Below are positions 7,408 through 15,012 of a stretch of 64,000 nt of DNA, one piece after another (within the stretch, counting starts at the first letter, position 1; each line of letters opens with the position of its first letter). Under the pieces are notes generated by a model that searched no databases, had not been told where the DNA came from, and saw only the letters and a program-made list of their open reading frames with translations. Both the position numbers and the translations under genes were made by a program. Origin of the DNA: Hydrogenophaga sp. A37 (GTDB lineage Bacteria > Pseudomonadota > Gammaproteobacteria > Burkholderiales > Burkholderiaceae_C); contig NZ_MUNZ01000085.1 of the NCBI RefSeq assembly GCF_002001205.1, positions 62,001 through 126,000 on the forward strand. The letters run 5' to 3'.

Positions 7408-8963
7408 GCCCTTGCCTTGATCATCTGCTCGCACACGTAGTGCGCCAACGCGTACACCGTCTCCGACGGGTTGTAGCCGATAGAGGTGGGCAGCAGGCTG
7501 GCGTCGACCACGTAGAGGTTTTTCACGTCGTGCGTCTCGCCGTGGGGGTTGACCACCGTCTTCTTCGGGTCGCGCCCCATGCGGCAGGTGCCCTGTGGGT
7601 GGAACGAGGTGTACTTGTAGCGGGCGGGTTCGTTCTTCAGCCCGCCAATCACCTTGTCCACGTCTTCCACGCGGTCGATGCTGGAGATGTGGGTGGTGGG
7701 CAGGAGCAGCCGCTGAGCGCCCGAGGCGAACAGGATCTTGGCCGTGGCGATCAGCCCCTTTTTCATGGATTCGAAGTCCTGGTCGTCCACGAAGTAGCTG
7801 ATGTCTTTCTTGCCATCCTTCCAGCTCACCTGGCCCACGTTCTGGTCGTGAATGAGGCTGATCAACCGGATGGTGTTCTTGTAGCCCGACATGTAGGCCA
7901 CATACGGCTTGCCCGTGCCTGGCTCGGCCTGGAAGCTGGCTTCCACCGGTTCCTGGATGGCGTTGAGCAGGATGTAGCCGCCTTTGTCGGGCAGGGTGTT
8001 CTGGTCCATGTACAGCGAGTGGGTGGCGCCGTGGAAGTCGCGCACCTCGTGCGGAAACTCGGCGGTGACCGACATGGACGGGTGGCAGGCGAAGTTCTTG
8101 CCCACCTGCCCGCTGCTGTTGGCCAGCCCGCTTTTGAGCAGCAGCAAGGGTGTCTGGATGGGGCCGGCAGCCATCACCACCAAGGGCGCATCCACCTGGA
8201 TGTCTGCTTTCTTCAGGCCCGTGGCCGGGTCGATGATCTCGCCCTTGACACCCACCGCTTTGCCATCTTTCGACAGCACTTCGGTGACGCGGGTGTCCGA
8301 GTGGATGACGGCGCCGTGCGCCACCGCCCACGGCAGGTAGGTCACCAGCATGGACTGCTTGCGGTCGGTGGTGCAGCCGCTGAAGCAAAAGCCCGTCATG
8401 GCGCAGTCTTTGATGTTGCGCCGGGCCTTGCCCTGGGTGTAGCCCAGCTTGTCCATGCCCTGGCCGATCAGCAGCGCGCCTGGGCTGGTTTCCTGCGGCC
8501 CCACGGTCTTGATGTGCAGGTTGCGCTCCACCTTTTCAAAGATGGGCTTCATCACTGCCGGGGTGAGGTTGGTCAGGCCGAATTCCTTGGCCCACAACTT
8601 CAGGTAGTAGTCGGGCGTGCGAAAGCACAGCGCGGCGTTGACCACCGTGGAGCCGCCCACGCAGGCCCCCTGCAGCACCGAGATGTCGCCCGCCGAATTG
8701 GTCTGCCCGCCATGGTCCTGGTAGAGCGTGCCCATGGCCACGGCCAACATTTCGGGGAACTTGTCGGAGGTGATGTACGGGCCCGCCTCCAGCACCACCA
8801 CCTTCTTGCCCGCCTTGGCCAGCTCGTAAGCGGCAATGGCGCCGCCCGCCCCCGAGCCCACCACCACGGCGTCGGCCTTCAGGTGGATCTGACTGTCTTT
8901 GATATCGGCGGCCTGGGTGACCTTGAGGCCTTGCTTTTCAACTTTGATCGCGTGATTTTTCAT
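7404..8963 (-). CDS. GMC-family FAD-dependent dehydrogenase
   Basis: This 519-residue flavoprotein of the glucose-methanol-choline family oxidises an alcohol or sugar hydroxyl. An FAD-binding Rossmann motif, VVVGSGAGGAIAAYELAKAG, is at 33-52. Later come SFHPQGTCRMG and the C-terminal VVDASLLPTSIGYNPSETVYALA with the NP active-site region. Cys187, Cys193 and Cys197 (DCAMTGFCFSGC) have the C-x5-C-x3-C spacing that I associate with the 3Fe-4S cluster of multi-subunit FAD-dependent glucose dehydrogenases. The preceding gene encodes a subunit-3-type partner with a TAT signal, and GMC itself has no signal, so a hitch-hiker export of the complex is plausible. The start has GGAGACAAC directly upstream. 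No cytochrome subunit gene is nearby. Confidence 0.88.
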   Translation of the reverse strand: MKNHAIKVEKQGLKVTQAADIKDSQIHLKADAVVVGSGAGGAIAAYELAKAGKKVVVLEAGPYITSDKFPEMLAVAMGTLYQDHGGQTNSAGDISVLQGACVGGSTVVNAALCFRTPDYYLKLWAKEFGLTNLTPAVMKPIFEKVERNLHIKTVGPQETSPGALLIGQGMDKLGYTQGKARRNIKDCAMTGFCFSGCTTDRKQSMLVTYLPWAVAHGAVIHSDTRVTEVLSKDGKAVGVKGEIIDPATGLKKADIQVDAPLVVMAAGPIQTPLLLLKSGLANSSGQVGKNFACHPSMSVTAEFPHEVRDFHGATHSLYMDQNTLPDKGGYILLNAIQEPVEASFQAEPGTGKPYVAYMSGYKNTIRLISLIHDQNVGQVSWKDGKKDISYFVDDQDFESMKKGLIATAKILFASGAQRLLLPTTHISSIDRVEDVDKVIGGLKNEPARYKYTSFHPQGTCRMGRDPKKTVVNPHGETHDVKNLYVVDASLLPTSIGYNPSETVYALAHYVCEQMIKARA

Positions 8964-8984
8964 GTTGTCTCCGATGTGGGGGGC

Positions 8985-9569
8985 TCAGCGCGTGGGCAGC
9001 GGGGCGTTGCCGAGGGACTTCAGACCGTTGCGCTTCGATATCGGGCCGTCGTATTCCAGCGGCGCCCAGGACGCGGGGTTGGCCCAGTACGACAGCTGCA
9101 CCAGCTTTTTCAGGCCCGAGGCCAGCGCGCGGTGCGGCACTTCTTTGGCGTTGCCCCAGGCGTCCAGAAAGGCGGTGGCCGTGGCGTCGTCCAGCGCCGT
9201 GAAGCGCTTGCCGTGCTGCGCCACCGGGCCTTCGTTGAAGTACTGCAGCCCGCCCTTGAGGCCCGCCAGCACATGGGGCGGCATGGTGCCCAGCAGGGCC
9301 GCCTCCAGCGTGCCCAGCAGCACCTCGGGTGTCCAGGGCGCGAGCGGGCTGCCGCCCACGGGCAGCACCACCTCGGCCACGCGGCGGAAGATGGCGGCCT
9401 CGGCGGCGTTGATGCTCTTGAGCGCCGGGGCCTGGGCCTGCGCCACCGACGCGGCGCCACCGGCGGCCACGCTCACGGCGGCGCCGGCAAAGGCCATGAA
9501 GTCGCGGCGCGACAGGCGCCCGACGATCTGCAGGGCCTGGTTCAAAGGGGATGGGGTGTCCAGATGCAT
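8985..9569 (-). CDS. Gluconate 2-dehydrogenase subunit 3-like protein (TAT-exported)
   Basis: This 194-residue protein begins with a twin-arginine signal, RLSRRDFMAFAGAAVSVAAGGAASVAQA, with cleavage probably near residue 45. The mature region resembles the subunit-3 (gamma) family of gluconate and FAD-glucose dehydrogenases, with NAAEAAIFRRVAEVVLPVGGSPLAPW at about 54-79. Subunit-3 proteins are small chaperone-like partners that carry the folded flavoprotein through the TAT pathway. It lies 21 bases before the GMC gene and 28 bases after the aldehyde dehydrogenase gene, on the same strand, which fits one transcript. An in-frame later Met is possible but would remove part of the TAT region. 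The role is inferred from family and context. Confidence 0.82.
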   Translation of the reverse strand: MHLDTPSPLNQALQIVGRLSRRDFMAFAGAAVSVAAGGAASVAQAQAPALKSINAAEAAIFRRVAEVVLPVGGSPLAPWTPEVLLGTLEAALLGTMPPHVLAGLKGGLQYFNEGPVAQHGKRFTALDDATATAFLDAWGNAKEVPHRALASGLKKLVQLSYWANPASWAPLEYDGPISKRNGLKSLGNAPLPTR

Positions 9570-9597
9570 GGTGTGTGTCCTCTTGGCGTGCGTGGGG

Positions 9598-11058
9598 TCA
9601 GAAGGGGTAGACGATGGGTTGCTCCATCACGCTGACCCACTGGGTCTGGGTGAACTCGTCCAGGTTGGCCGGGCCGCCAAAGCGCCCACCGTTGCCCGAG
9701 GCGCCCATGCCACCAAAGGGCACGTGGAACTCGTTGTTCACGGTCTGGTCGTTGACGTGGATCATTCCGGTGTGCAGCCGGTTGGCCACGGCCATGGCGC
9801 GCGACACGTTGGCGCTGTGCACGGCGGCCGCCAGCCCGTAGGGCGAGGCATTGACCAGTTCGACGGCCTCGTCTTCGGTGTCGAACACCGTGATGGGGGC
9901 CACGGGGCCAAAGATCTCGTCGGCGAACGCCGGCATGTCGGCGGTCACGCCCGACAGCACCGTGGGCTGGAAGAACAGGCCTTCGTGCGTGCCGCCGGTC
10001 AGCAGCCGGGCGCCCTGGGCCACGCTGCGGTCCACGATGTCCTGCACGCGGTTGCACTGTTTGGCGTTGATGATCGGGCCCAGGTGCGCGGGGCCGGCGT
10101 GCGGGTCGCCCACGTAGAGCGCCTTCGCCCGGTGGACCAACTTGTCTGCGTAGGCTTCGGCCACCTTGCGCTGCACCAGGTGCCGCCCGGCCTGCATGCA
10201 GATCTGCCCCTGGTGCAGAAAGGCACCCCAGGCGCCGTTGGAAGCGGCGGCGTCCAGGTTGGCGTCGTCCAGCACGATGAGGGCGTTGTTGCCGCCCAGC
10301 TCCAGCGCCACCTTTTTCAGCAGCCCGCCACAGGTGGCGCCGATGCTCTTGCCCACCGCCGTCGAGCCGGTGAAAGAAATCATGGTCACGTCCGGGTGGC
10401 GCACCACCGCGTCCCCCGTTTCGGGGCCGCCCGGCAACACGTGCAGCACGCCGTCGGGCAGGCCCGCGTCGGCAAACACCTGGGCAATCAGGTGGCCGCC
10501 GGTCACCGCCGTCTGGGCGTCGGGCTTGAGCAGCACGGCATTGCCCAGTGCCAGCGCCGGTGCCACCGAGCGCATGGCCAGCAGCAGCGGGAAATTCCAC
10601 GGCGCGATCACCCCCACCGTGCCCATGGGCACACGGCGCCAGAGGTTGGTGCGCCCCGGCATGGACGATGGGAACAGCTGCCCGTTGGCCTGCATGGGCA
10701 GCGCGGCGGCCATCAGCATCTGCTCGTAGGTGGCGTGCAGTTCCCATTCGGCCTTGGGGCCGATGGAGCCGCATTCGCGGATGTTCCAGATGTTGATATC
10801 AGCGGCGCGCTCTTTCAGCAAACGCGCGGCCTCGCGCATCACCGCGGCGCGCTGGTCAAAGGGCGTGGCGGCCCAGGCGGCGCGGGCGGCCTTGGCACTG
10901 GCGGCGGCGCGGCTCACGTCGGCCGGATTGGCGATGCCGGTGCGTTCCAGGGACTGGCCGGTGGCGGGTTCCCGCACGTCCTGCACACCGCCAGCGGCGT
11001 CTGTCCATCCGTTGCTGAAAATCTTGCCTGACCAAACGGCAGGGCTGCTTGCACTCAT
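9598..11058 (-). CDS. NAD(P)-dependent aldehyde dehydrogenase (benzaldehyde dehydrogenase-like)
   Basis: This 486-residue protein has all aldehyde dehydrogenase signatures: APWNFPLLL with Asn155 region, LKPDAQTAVTGG for cofactor binding, FTGSTAVGK, Glu253 in LELGGNN and catalytic Cys287 in QGQICMQ. WRRVPMGTVGVIAPWNF and the overall pattern are nearest to the XylC-type aromatic aldehyde dehydrogenases I know, though aliphatic or semialdehyde substrates are not excluded. ATG 11058 has GGAGACAACCC upstream and begins MSASSPAVWSGKIF. It is the first gene of the minus-strand cluster, 37 bases downstream of the start point predicted by the sigma-54 promoter at 11106-11121. It probably oxidises the aldehyde made by the GMC enzyme. 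Confidence 0.88.
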   Translation of the reverse strand: MSASSPAVWSGKIFSNGWTDAAGGVQDVREPATGQSLERTGIANPADVSRAAASAKAARAAWAATPFDQRAAVMREAARLLKERAADINIWNIRECGSIGPKAEWELHATYEQMLMAAALPMQANGQLFPSSMPGRTNLWRRVPMGTVGVIAPWNFPLLLAMRSVAPALALGNAVLLKPDAQTAVTGGHLIAQVFADAGLPDGVLHVLPGGPETGDAVVRHPDVTMISFTGSTAVGKSIGATCGGLLKKVALELGGNNALIVLDDANLDAAASNGAWGAFLHQGQICMQAGRHLVQRKVAEAYADKLVHRAKALYVGDPHAGPAHLGPIINAKQCNRVQDIVDRSVAQGARLLTGGTHEGLFFQPTVLSGVTADMPAFADEIFGPVAPITVFDTEDEAVELVNASPYGLAAAVHSANVSRAMAVANRLHTGMIHVNDQTVNNEFHVPFGGMGASGNGGRFGGPANLDEFTQTQWVSVMEQPIVYPF

Positions 11059-11105
11059 GGGTTGTCTCCGTCTATGTGTTTGTGGTGGGGCACCAGCGCT
11101 GTTTC

Positions 11106-11121
11106 TGCAAGCGCTGTGCCA
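11106..11121 (-). promoter_or_regulatory. Sigma-54 (-24/-12) promoter for the oxidation cluster
   Basis: Read on the minus strand the site is TGGCACAGCGCTTGCA, an exact match to the sigma-54 consensus (TGGCAC, five bases, TTGCA). The invariant GG and GC are ten bases apart. The start point should be near 11095, giving a 37-base leader before the aldehyde dehydrogenase ATG at 11058. The divergent gene encodes a sigma-54 activator, which makes function very likely. Confidence 0.9.
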
Positions 11122-11226
11122 AAACGGCAATCCAGTGCATGCGCGCCCTCTTTCTGCGGGTTTGTCCGGGGTTTTGTGCCCCTCGGTAGCCGTCCACCGG
11201 GCCCATTCCCACGCAGCCCCGGCGGA

Positions 11227-11286
11227 GGCGTCTCACGGAGACGCCCATTTCGTCTCAACCCGGGACGATCCGTCTCAACGCCGGGA
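11227..11286. promoter_or_regulatory. Three phased CGTCTC repeats, candidate activator sites (UAS)
   Basis: The first site is a perfect inverted repeat, GGCGTCTC-ACG-GAGACGCC (11227-11245). Two partial copies follow: CGTCTCAACCCGGGACG at 11251 and CGTCTCAACGCCGGGA at 11271. CGTCTC begins at 11229, 11251 and 11271, so spacings are 22 and 20 bases, close to two helical turns. They lie about 105-165 bases upstream of the -24 element, the usual distance for sigma-54 enhancer sites. Binding by the adjacent AcoR-like protein is inference. Confidence 0.7.
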
Positions 11287-11311
11287 AAACCCGCATAAGT
11301 CGCCCCTCAAC

Positions 11312-11327
11312 ATGCACTAAAGTGCAT
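11312..11327. promoter_or_regulatory. Perfect 16-base palindrome upstream of the activator gene
   Basis: ATGCACT-AA-AGTGCAT is a perfect inverted repeat ending 22 bases before the activator ATG at 11350. It could be an operator for the activator gene or a hairpin in its leader. No ribosome binding site stronger than weak purines is visible between it and the ATG. Confidence 0.45.
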
Positions 11328-11349
11328 CATCCCCCATCCGGTGCCGCCC

Positions 11350-13296
11350 ATGAACCACCCAGCCCCCACACTGCCGAGTCCACGCATCGACTACCGGCCC
11401 GAGCGCATCTGGGAAGCCCGCCAGCACTATTTCAACGAGGGCATGCTGCCCGACGGGCTGCTGGAGCAACCCTTGCTGCGGTCGTGGGAGCGTTGCCGGC
11501 AGTCGGGCCGCGCGCCCCAGGAACATGTGGTGTTCGACCCGGTGGAGCGCAGCCACCTCAGCGCCCTGCTGGAGCGCGAACACCGCTTGCTGCAGGCCGC
11601 CCGCCCCGAACTCGATGTGCTGGCCGGGCGCGTGTCTGAGGTGGGTTACGCCGTGTTGCTGACTGACACCGTGGGCCAGGTGCTGGCGGTGGCCGGCGCG
11701 CTGGACCGCCACTGCCAGCCCATGCGCCAGGCCTTTCGCCCCGGAGTGGACGTGTCGGAAGCCGCCATCGGCACCAGCGCCATGGCCGTGGCGCTGGCCG
11801 AGCAGCGCACGGTGCGCGTGCTGGGCCCCGAGCACTACTTCGCCAACAACCAGATCTTTCATTGCTGCGCCGCGCCGGTGTTCGACCCGCGCGGGCGCCT
11901 GCTGGGCACGGTGGACGTGACCCGCGACGCGCCGCAGTTGGCAACCGGCGTGATGGGACTCACCCACCAGTGCGCCCAGCAGATCGAACACCGGCTGTTC
12001 GACGCCCTGCCCGTCTTTCTGAGGATCGAGCTGGCCGACACCCAGGGCGCCGCCCTCGCCTTCGACCGCGACGGCGTGCTGCTCGCCGCCAACGGCGCCG
12101 CCCGCCACCTGTTCGACATGCCGGTGGTCCGCGAGGGCCGCAGCTTTGAAGACCTGTTCGAAGGGCGCTTTGACACCTGGGCCTCCCGGGCCAGCCGCCA
12201 GCCCGCCGGCCGGCTCCCCCTGCAACTGCATGGCGGGGTGCGGCTGCAAGGCGTCGCCCTGCCCCTGGCCCAGCGCGCGATGGCCCGTGCAGTGGCCAGC
12301 CCGGTGGCCCCCGTCGTCAGCGCGCACCGCACCGCCAACCCCACCGAGGCCACCACCCCGCTGCCGCCCGAGCACCCCGTGGCGCTGCGCGCGCTCGAAG
12401 CGGGCCTGCCCGTGCTGGTGACCGGCGAAACCGGCGCCGGCAAAGAGGTGGCCGCGCGCGCCCTGCACCAGGCCAGCCAGCGCGCACAGGCGCCATTCCT
12501 GGCCATCAACTGCGGCGCGCTCACCCCCGAGCTGATCGCGTCGGAACTGTTCGGCCATGTGGAAGGCGCCTTCACCGGGGCCGTGCGCGGCGGCAGCATC
12601 GGCAAGTTCGAAGCGGCGCGGGGCGGCACGGTGTTCCTGGACGAAATCGGCGACATGCCCTTGCCACTGCAGGTGGCCCTGCTGCGCGTGCTGGACCGGG
12701 GCGAGGTGCTTCCCGTGGGCGCCACGCAACCCCGCGCGGTGGACGTGCGGGTGCTCTGCGCCACGCACCGCAACCTGCAGGCGCTGGTGGCCGAAGGGCG
12801 CTTTCGCGAAGACCTGTACTACCGCATCAGCGGCTTCGTGCTGGCGGTGCCCCCGCTGCGCGAACGCGACGATTTCGACGCCATCGTGGACAGCCTGTGC
12901 CACCGCATCGGCGCCGACGCGTCCCGCCTGGGCGGCCCATTGCGGGCCCAGCTGCGCCAGCGCCCCTGGCCCGGCAACGTGCGCCAGTTGCAGCACGCGC
13001 TGACGCTGGCTTTTGCGGTGGCCGAACCCCTGCGCCCCCTGGCGCTGGACGACTTTGCTCAGGCGCCGTCAGCGGCTGCAGCAACCCCGGTATCACCCTG
13101 GCCCTCGCAGCCAATCGACTCGAAGGCCGGCCTGTCGTTCCACGACGCCCAACGCAAGGCCATAGCGACCGCCTTGCAACAGACGCGGGGCAACGTCACC
13201 GCGGCGGCGGCCTTGCTGGGCATGGGGCGCGCCACGCTGTACCGCCGGCTCAAGTCGGACCCGGAGCTGGCCGCCAGCGGCGATCCGCGCGGGTAG
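11350..13296 (+). CDS. Sigma-54-dependent activator, AcoR-like
   Basis: This 648-residue regulator has an N-terminal AcoR-type region (LLRSWERC at about 40), a GAF-type sensor (about 85-215), a sigma-54 AAA+ domain (about 335-570) and a C-terminal Fis-type helix-turn-helix ([21 protein letters not shown]). Walker A is GETGAGKE near 359 and the sigma-54 contact loop GAFTGA is at 406-411. [14 protein letters not shown] is Walker B and [11 protein letters not shown] follows. There is no receiver domain, so a small molecule probably signals through the GAF domain. AcoR relatives respond to acetoin or alcohols; the effector here is unknown. Start: ATG 11350 is preferred over an in-frame GTG at 11341. 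It diverges from the cluster it probably activates. Confidence 0.92.
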   Translation: MNHPAPTLPSPRIDYRPERIWEARQHYFNEGMLPDGLLEQPLLRSWERCRQSGRAPQEHVVFDPVERSHLSALLEREHRLLQAARPELDVLAGRVSEVGYAVLLTDTVGQVLAVAGALDRHCQPMRQAFRPGVDVSEAAIGTSAMAVALAEQRTVRVLGPEHYFANNQIFHCCAAPVFDPRGRLLGTVDVTRDAPQLATGVMGLTHQCAQQIEHRLFDALPVFLRIELADTQGAALAFDRDGVLLAANGAARHLFDMPVVREGRSFEDLFEGRFDTWASRASRQPAGRLPLQLHGGVRLQGVALPLAQRAMARAVASPVAPVVSAHRTANPTEATTPLPPEHPVALRALEAGLPVLVTGETGAGKEVAARALHQASQRAQAPFLAINCGALTPELIASELFGHVEGAFTGAVRGGSIGKFEAARGGTVFLDEIGDMPLPLQVALLRVLDRGEVLPVGATQPRAVDVRVLCATHRNLQALVAEGRFREDLYYRISGFVLAVPPLRERDDFDAIVDSLCHRIGADASRLGGPLRAQLRQRPWPGNVRQLQHALTLAFAVAEPLRPLALDDFAQAPSAAAATPVSPWPSQPIDSKAGLSFHDAQRKAIATALQQTRGNVTAAAALLGMGRATLYRRLKSDPELAASGDPRG

Positions 13297-13401
13297 TGCA
13301 GCTGCGGGGGTGGTTGCTGAGTGGAGGGTCGTGCCGACGTCTACCGCGCCGACGCCACCTCGTCAGCAAAAAAACTTACCCCACCCCACTGTGGGCTTCT
13401 G

Positions 13402-13410
13402 TGTGGATAA
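13402..13410 (-). promoter_or_regulatory. DnaA-box consensus match (single)
   Basis: TGTGGATAA on the plus strand is TTATCCACA on the minus strand, the strict DnaA-box consensus. Only one good copy is visible, with no AT-rich unwinding region and no dnaA or dnaN, so this is not an origin. A titration or regulatory site is possible, and chance is also possible. Confidence 0.35.
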
Positions 13411-13426
13411 GTCTGTTCACAAGCCT

Positions 13427-13446
13427 CAAGCCCGGCGCCGGGCTTG
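13427..13446. terminator. Perfect 20-base palindrome, possible bidirectional terminator
   Basis: CAAGCCCGGC is followed immediately by its reverse complement GCCGGGCTTG. In RNA it would form a strong GC-rich hairpin on either strand. The plus strand continues GGTTTGCC, so there is no proper U-tract directly after it. Its place between two convergent genes favours a termination role. Confidence 0.45.
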
Positions 13447-13730
13447 GGTTTGCCTGGAGCGCCCGTTTTTTAAGCAGTGCTCAACTTCTCGCCGAAAGCC
13501 AGCGCCGGCTGTGTTAAGGGCTGAGGTAGCCCACCCGCCTTGTCACACAGGGCCATGCCCACATCCCGTCGCGGTTCGCCACCGCGCCTGGAAATCCTTG
13601 GAAACCCCGGCATGCGCACTCACCGGTACAGGGCCATATGAGCCAGCTCGTTCAAGGCATGGCATTCAGCACGCTTCCTGGCGTGCGCCACTCGGGCGTG
13701 TGCGCAGACTTTGGCCCGCGGGACCGCGGG

Positions 13731-14957
13731 TCAAAGCACGGCGCCACTCAGCAGGCCGCGCTGGGTCAGGTTGCTGATGAAGGCGCGCAAACCAAAGCGC
13801 CAAGGCGCGGCGGTTTCGCTGTGTGTCACGCGGTTGTGCAGGCCGCCCAGCCAGGCGCTCTGGATGGTGACGATGTCACCCAGCTTGTGGGTGAAGCCAC
13901 TGCCAGGCTGATCACGGTCTTCGATGGGCGCGAACAAGGTGCCCAGAAACAGCATGAACCCATCGGGGTACTGGTGCGCCGCCAGCGTCTGCGCCACCAG
14001 GTCGGTCGGGTCGCGGCTGATGCTGGCCATGGTGTTGATGCCGCGCAGCTCATAGCCGTCCACCCCCGCCACCCGCAGGTGCACGGTTTCGCTGCGCACC
14101 TGGTCCATGCCAAAACCCGCATCGAACAGGCGGATGAAGGGGCCCAGGGCGCACGATGCGTTGTTGTCTTTGGCCTTGCCCAACAGCAACGCGCTGCGGC
14201 CTTCGATGTCGCGCAGGTTCACGTCGTTGCCCAGCGTGGCGCCCACGATGTCGCCCCGGCTGTTCACCGCCAGCACCACCTCGGGCTCAGGGTTGTTCCA
14301 GGCCGAATCGGCGCGGATGCCGATGTCCTCACCGCAGCCGACCGAAGCGAGCACGGGCGCCTTGGTGAACACCTCGGCGTCGGGGCCAATGCCCACCTCC
14401 AGGTACTGGGACCACAGGCCTTTCTCTTGCAGCAGCGCCTTCAGGGCCATGGCTTCTGGCGACCCGGGCCGGATGTCTGCCAGGTTCTTGCCGATCAGCC
14501 CGATCACCTGGCTGCGCAGCGCCTGCGCTCGGCTGGCATCGCCCCGTGCCTGCTCTTCGATCACGCGCTCGATCAGGCTGGCCGCAAAGGTGACGCCTGC
14601 GGCCTTCACCACCTGCAGGTCGCACGGGGCCAGCAGCCAAGGGGCTTCGGCTTTTCGCTGGCCTGGCAAGCTGTTCTGGACCAGCTCATCCACACTGCAC
14701 AGGCGCTGCCCAGGGGTGCGATGCACAGCATGGGCGGGCTGGGCCGTGTCGAGCAGCGTGCTCATGGTCGGGTAGCTGGCGCTCAGATCGAACACCCCCT
14801 CGGGCCGCAGCGCCACCACGGCCGGGCCGGGAATGGCGCCGTGCGCCCACACACGGCCCACCAGAGTGCCCTGCAATCCGTCGGCAGGCAAGACCCGGGC
14901 AAGCGCTTGGGCGTGGTCGTCCGCACCGGTCACCGAGGCCGCTGTCATGTTGTTCAT
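13731..14957 (-). CDS. Fumarylacetoacetate hydrolase-family enzyme (2-keto-3-deoxy-aldonate dehydratase-like)
   Basis: This 408-residue protein carries the C-terminal FAH-fold catalytic domain (about 200-390), with NNPEPEVVLAVNSRGDIVGATLGNDVNLRDIEGRSALLLGKAKDNNASCALGPF split over residues 222-275. The acidic residues of NPEPE are the usual metal ligands. Besides fumarylacetoacetase, this family includes XylX-type 2-keto-3-deoxy-pentonate dehydratases. The immediate upstream gene is an IlvD/Edd sugar-acid dehydratase, the classic partner of XylX-type enzymes, so I favour that role over aromatic catabolism. Length is close to XylX. The gene ends the dctP-dehydratase-FAH set, 55 bases after the dehydratase stop. 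No tyrosine-degradation gene is near. The substrate is inferred. Confidence 0.8.
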   Translation of the reverse strand: MNNMTAASVTGADDHAQALARVLPADGLQGTLVGRVWAHGAIPGPAVVALRPEGVFDLSASYPTMSTLLDTAQPAHAVHRTPGQRLCSVDELVQNSLPGQRKAEAPWLLAPCDLQVVKAAGVTFAASLIERVIEEQARGDASRAQALRSQVIGLIGKNLADIRPGSPEAMALKALLQEKGLWSQYLEVGIGPDAEVFTKAPVLASVGCGEDIGIRADSAWNNPEPEVVLAVNSRGDIVGATLGNDVNLRDIEGRSALLLGKAKDNNASCALGPFIRLFDAGFGMDQVRSETVHLRVAGVDGYELRGINTMASISRDPTDLVAQTLAAHQYPDGFMLFLGTLFAPIEDRDQPGSGFTHKLGDIVTIQSAWLGGLHNRVTHSETAAPWRFGLRAFISNLTQRGLLSGAVL

Positions 14958-15012
14958 ACGAGTCCTTCAAAGGTTCAAGTCGCCACCCCCGCGCAACGGT
15001 GTGCGGTGGGGT

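Larger units (their letters stand above)
13297..13730. other. Gene-free interval between activator and FAH-family gene
   Basis: I find no credible gene in these 434 bases. The segment contains a DnaA-box match at 13402-13410 and a perfect 20-base palindrome at 13427-13446. It also holds the T-run CGTTTTTTAAG at about 13468, downstream of the palindrome. Both flanking genes end here (convergent), so termination signals are expected. Confidence 0.6.

Noticed and set aside
7440-11031. Two long plus-strand frames (731 and 689 codons) opposite the GMC, subunit-3 and ALDH genes
   Set aside because: They are antisense to clearly functional enzymes and have His/Arg/Gly-rich, domain-free products.
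13297-13730. Replication origin, because of the DnaA-box match
   Set aside because: Only one strict box is seen, with no AT-rich unwinding element and no dnaA, dnaN or parAB genes.
13731-14957. True fumarylacetoacetase of tyrosine degradation
   Set aside because: No homogentisate dioxygenase or maleylacetoacetate isomerase gene is nearby, and the partner gene is a sugar-acid dehydratase.
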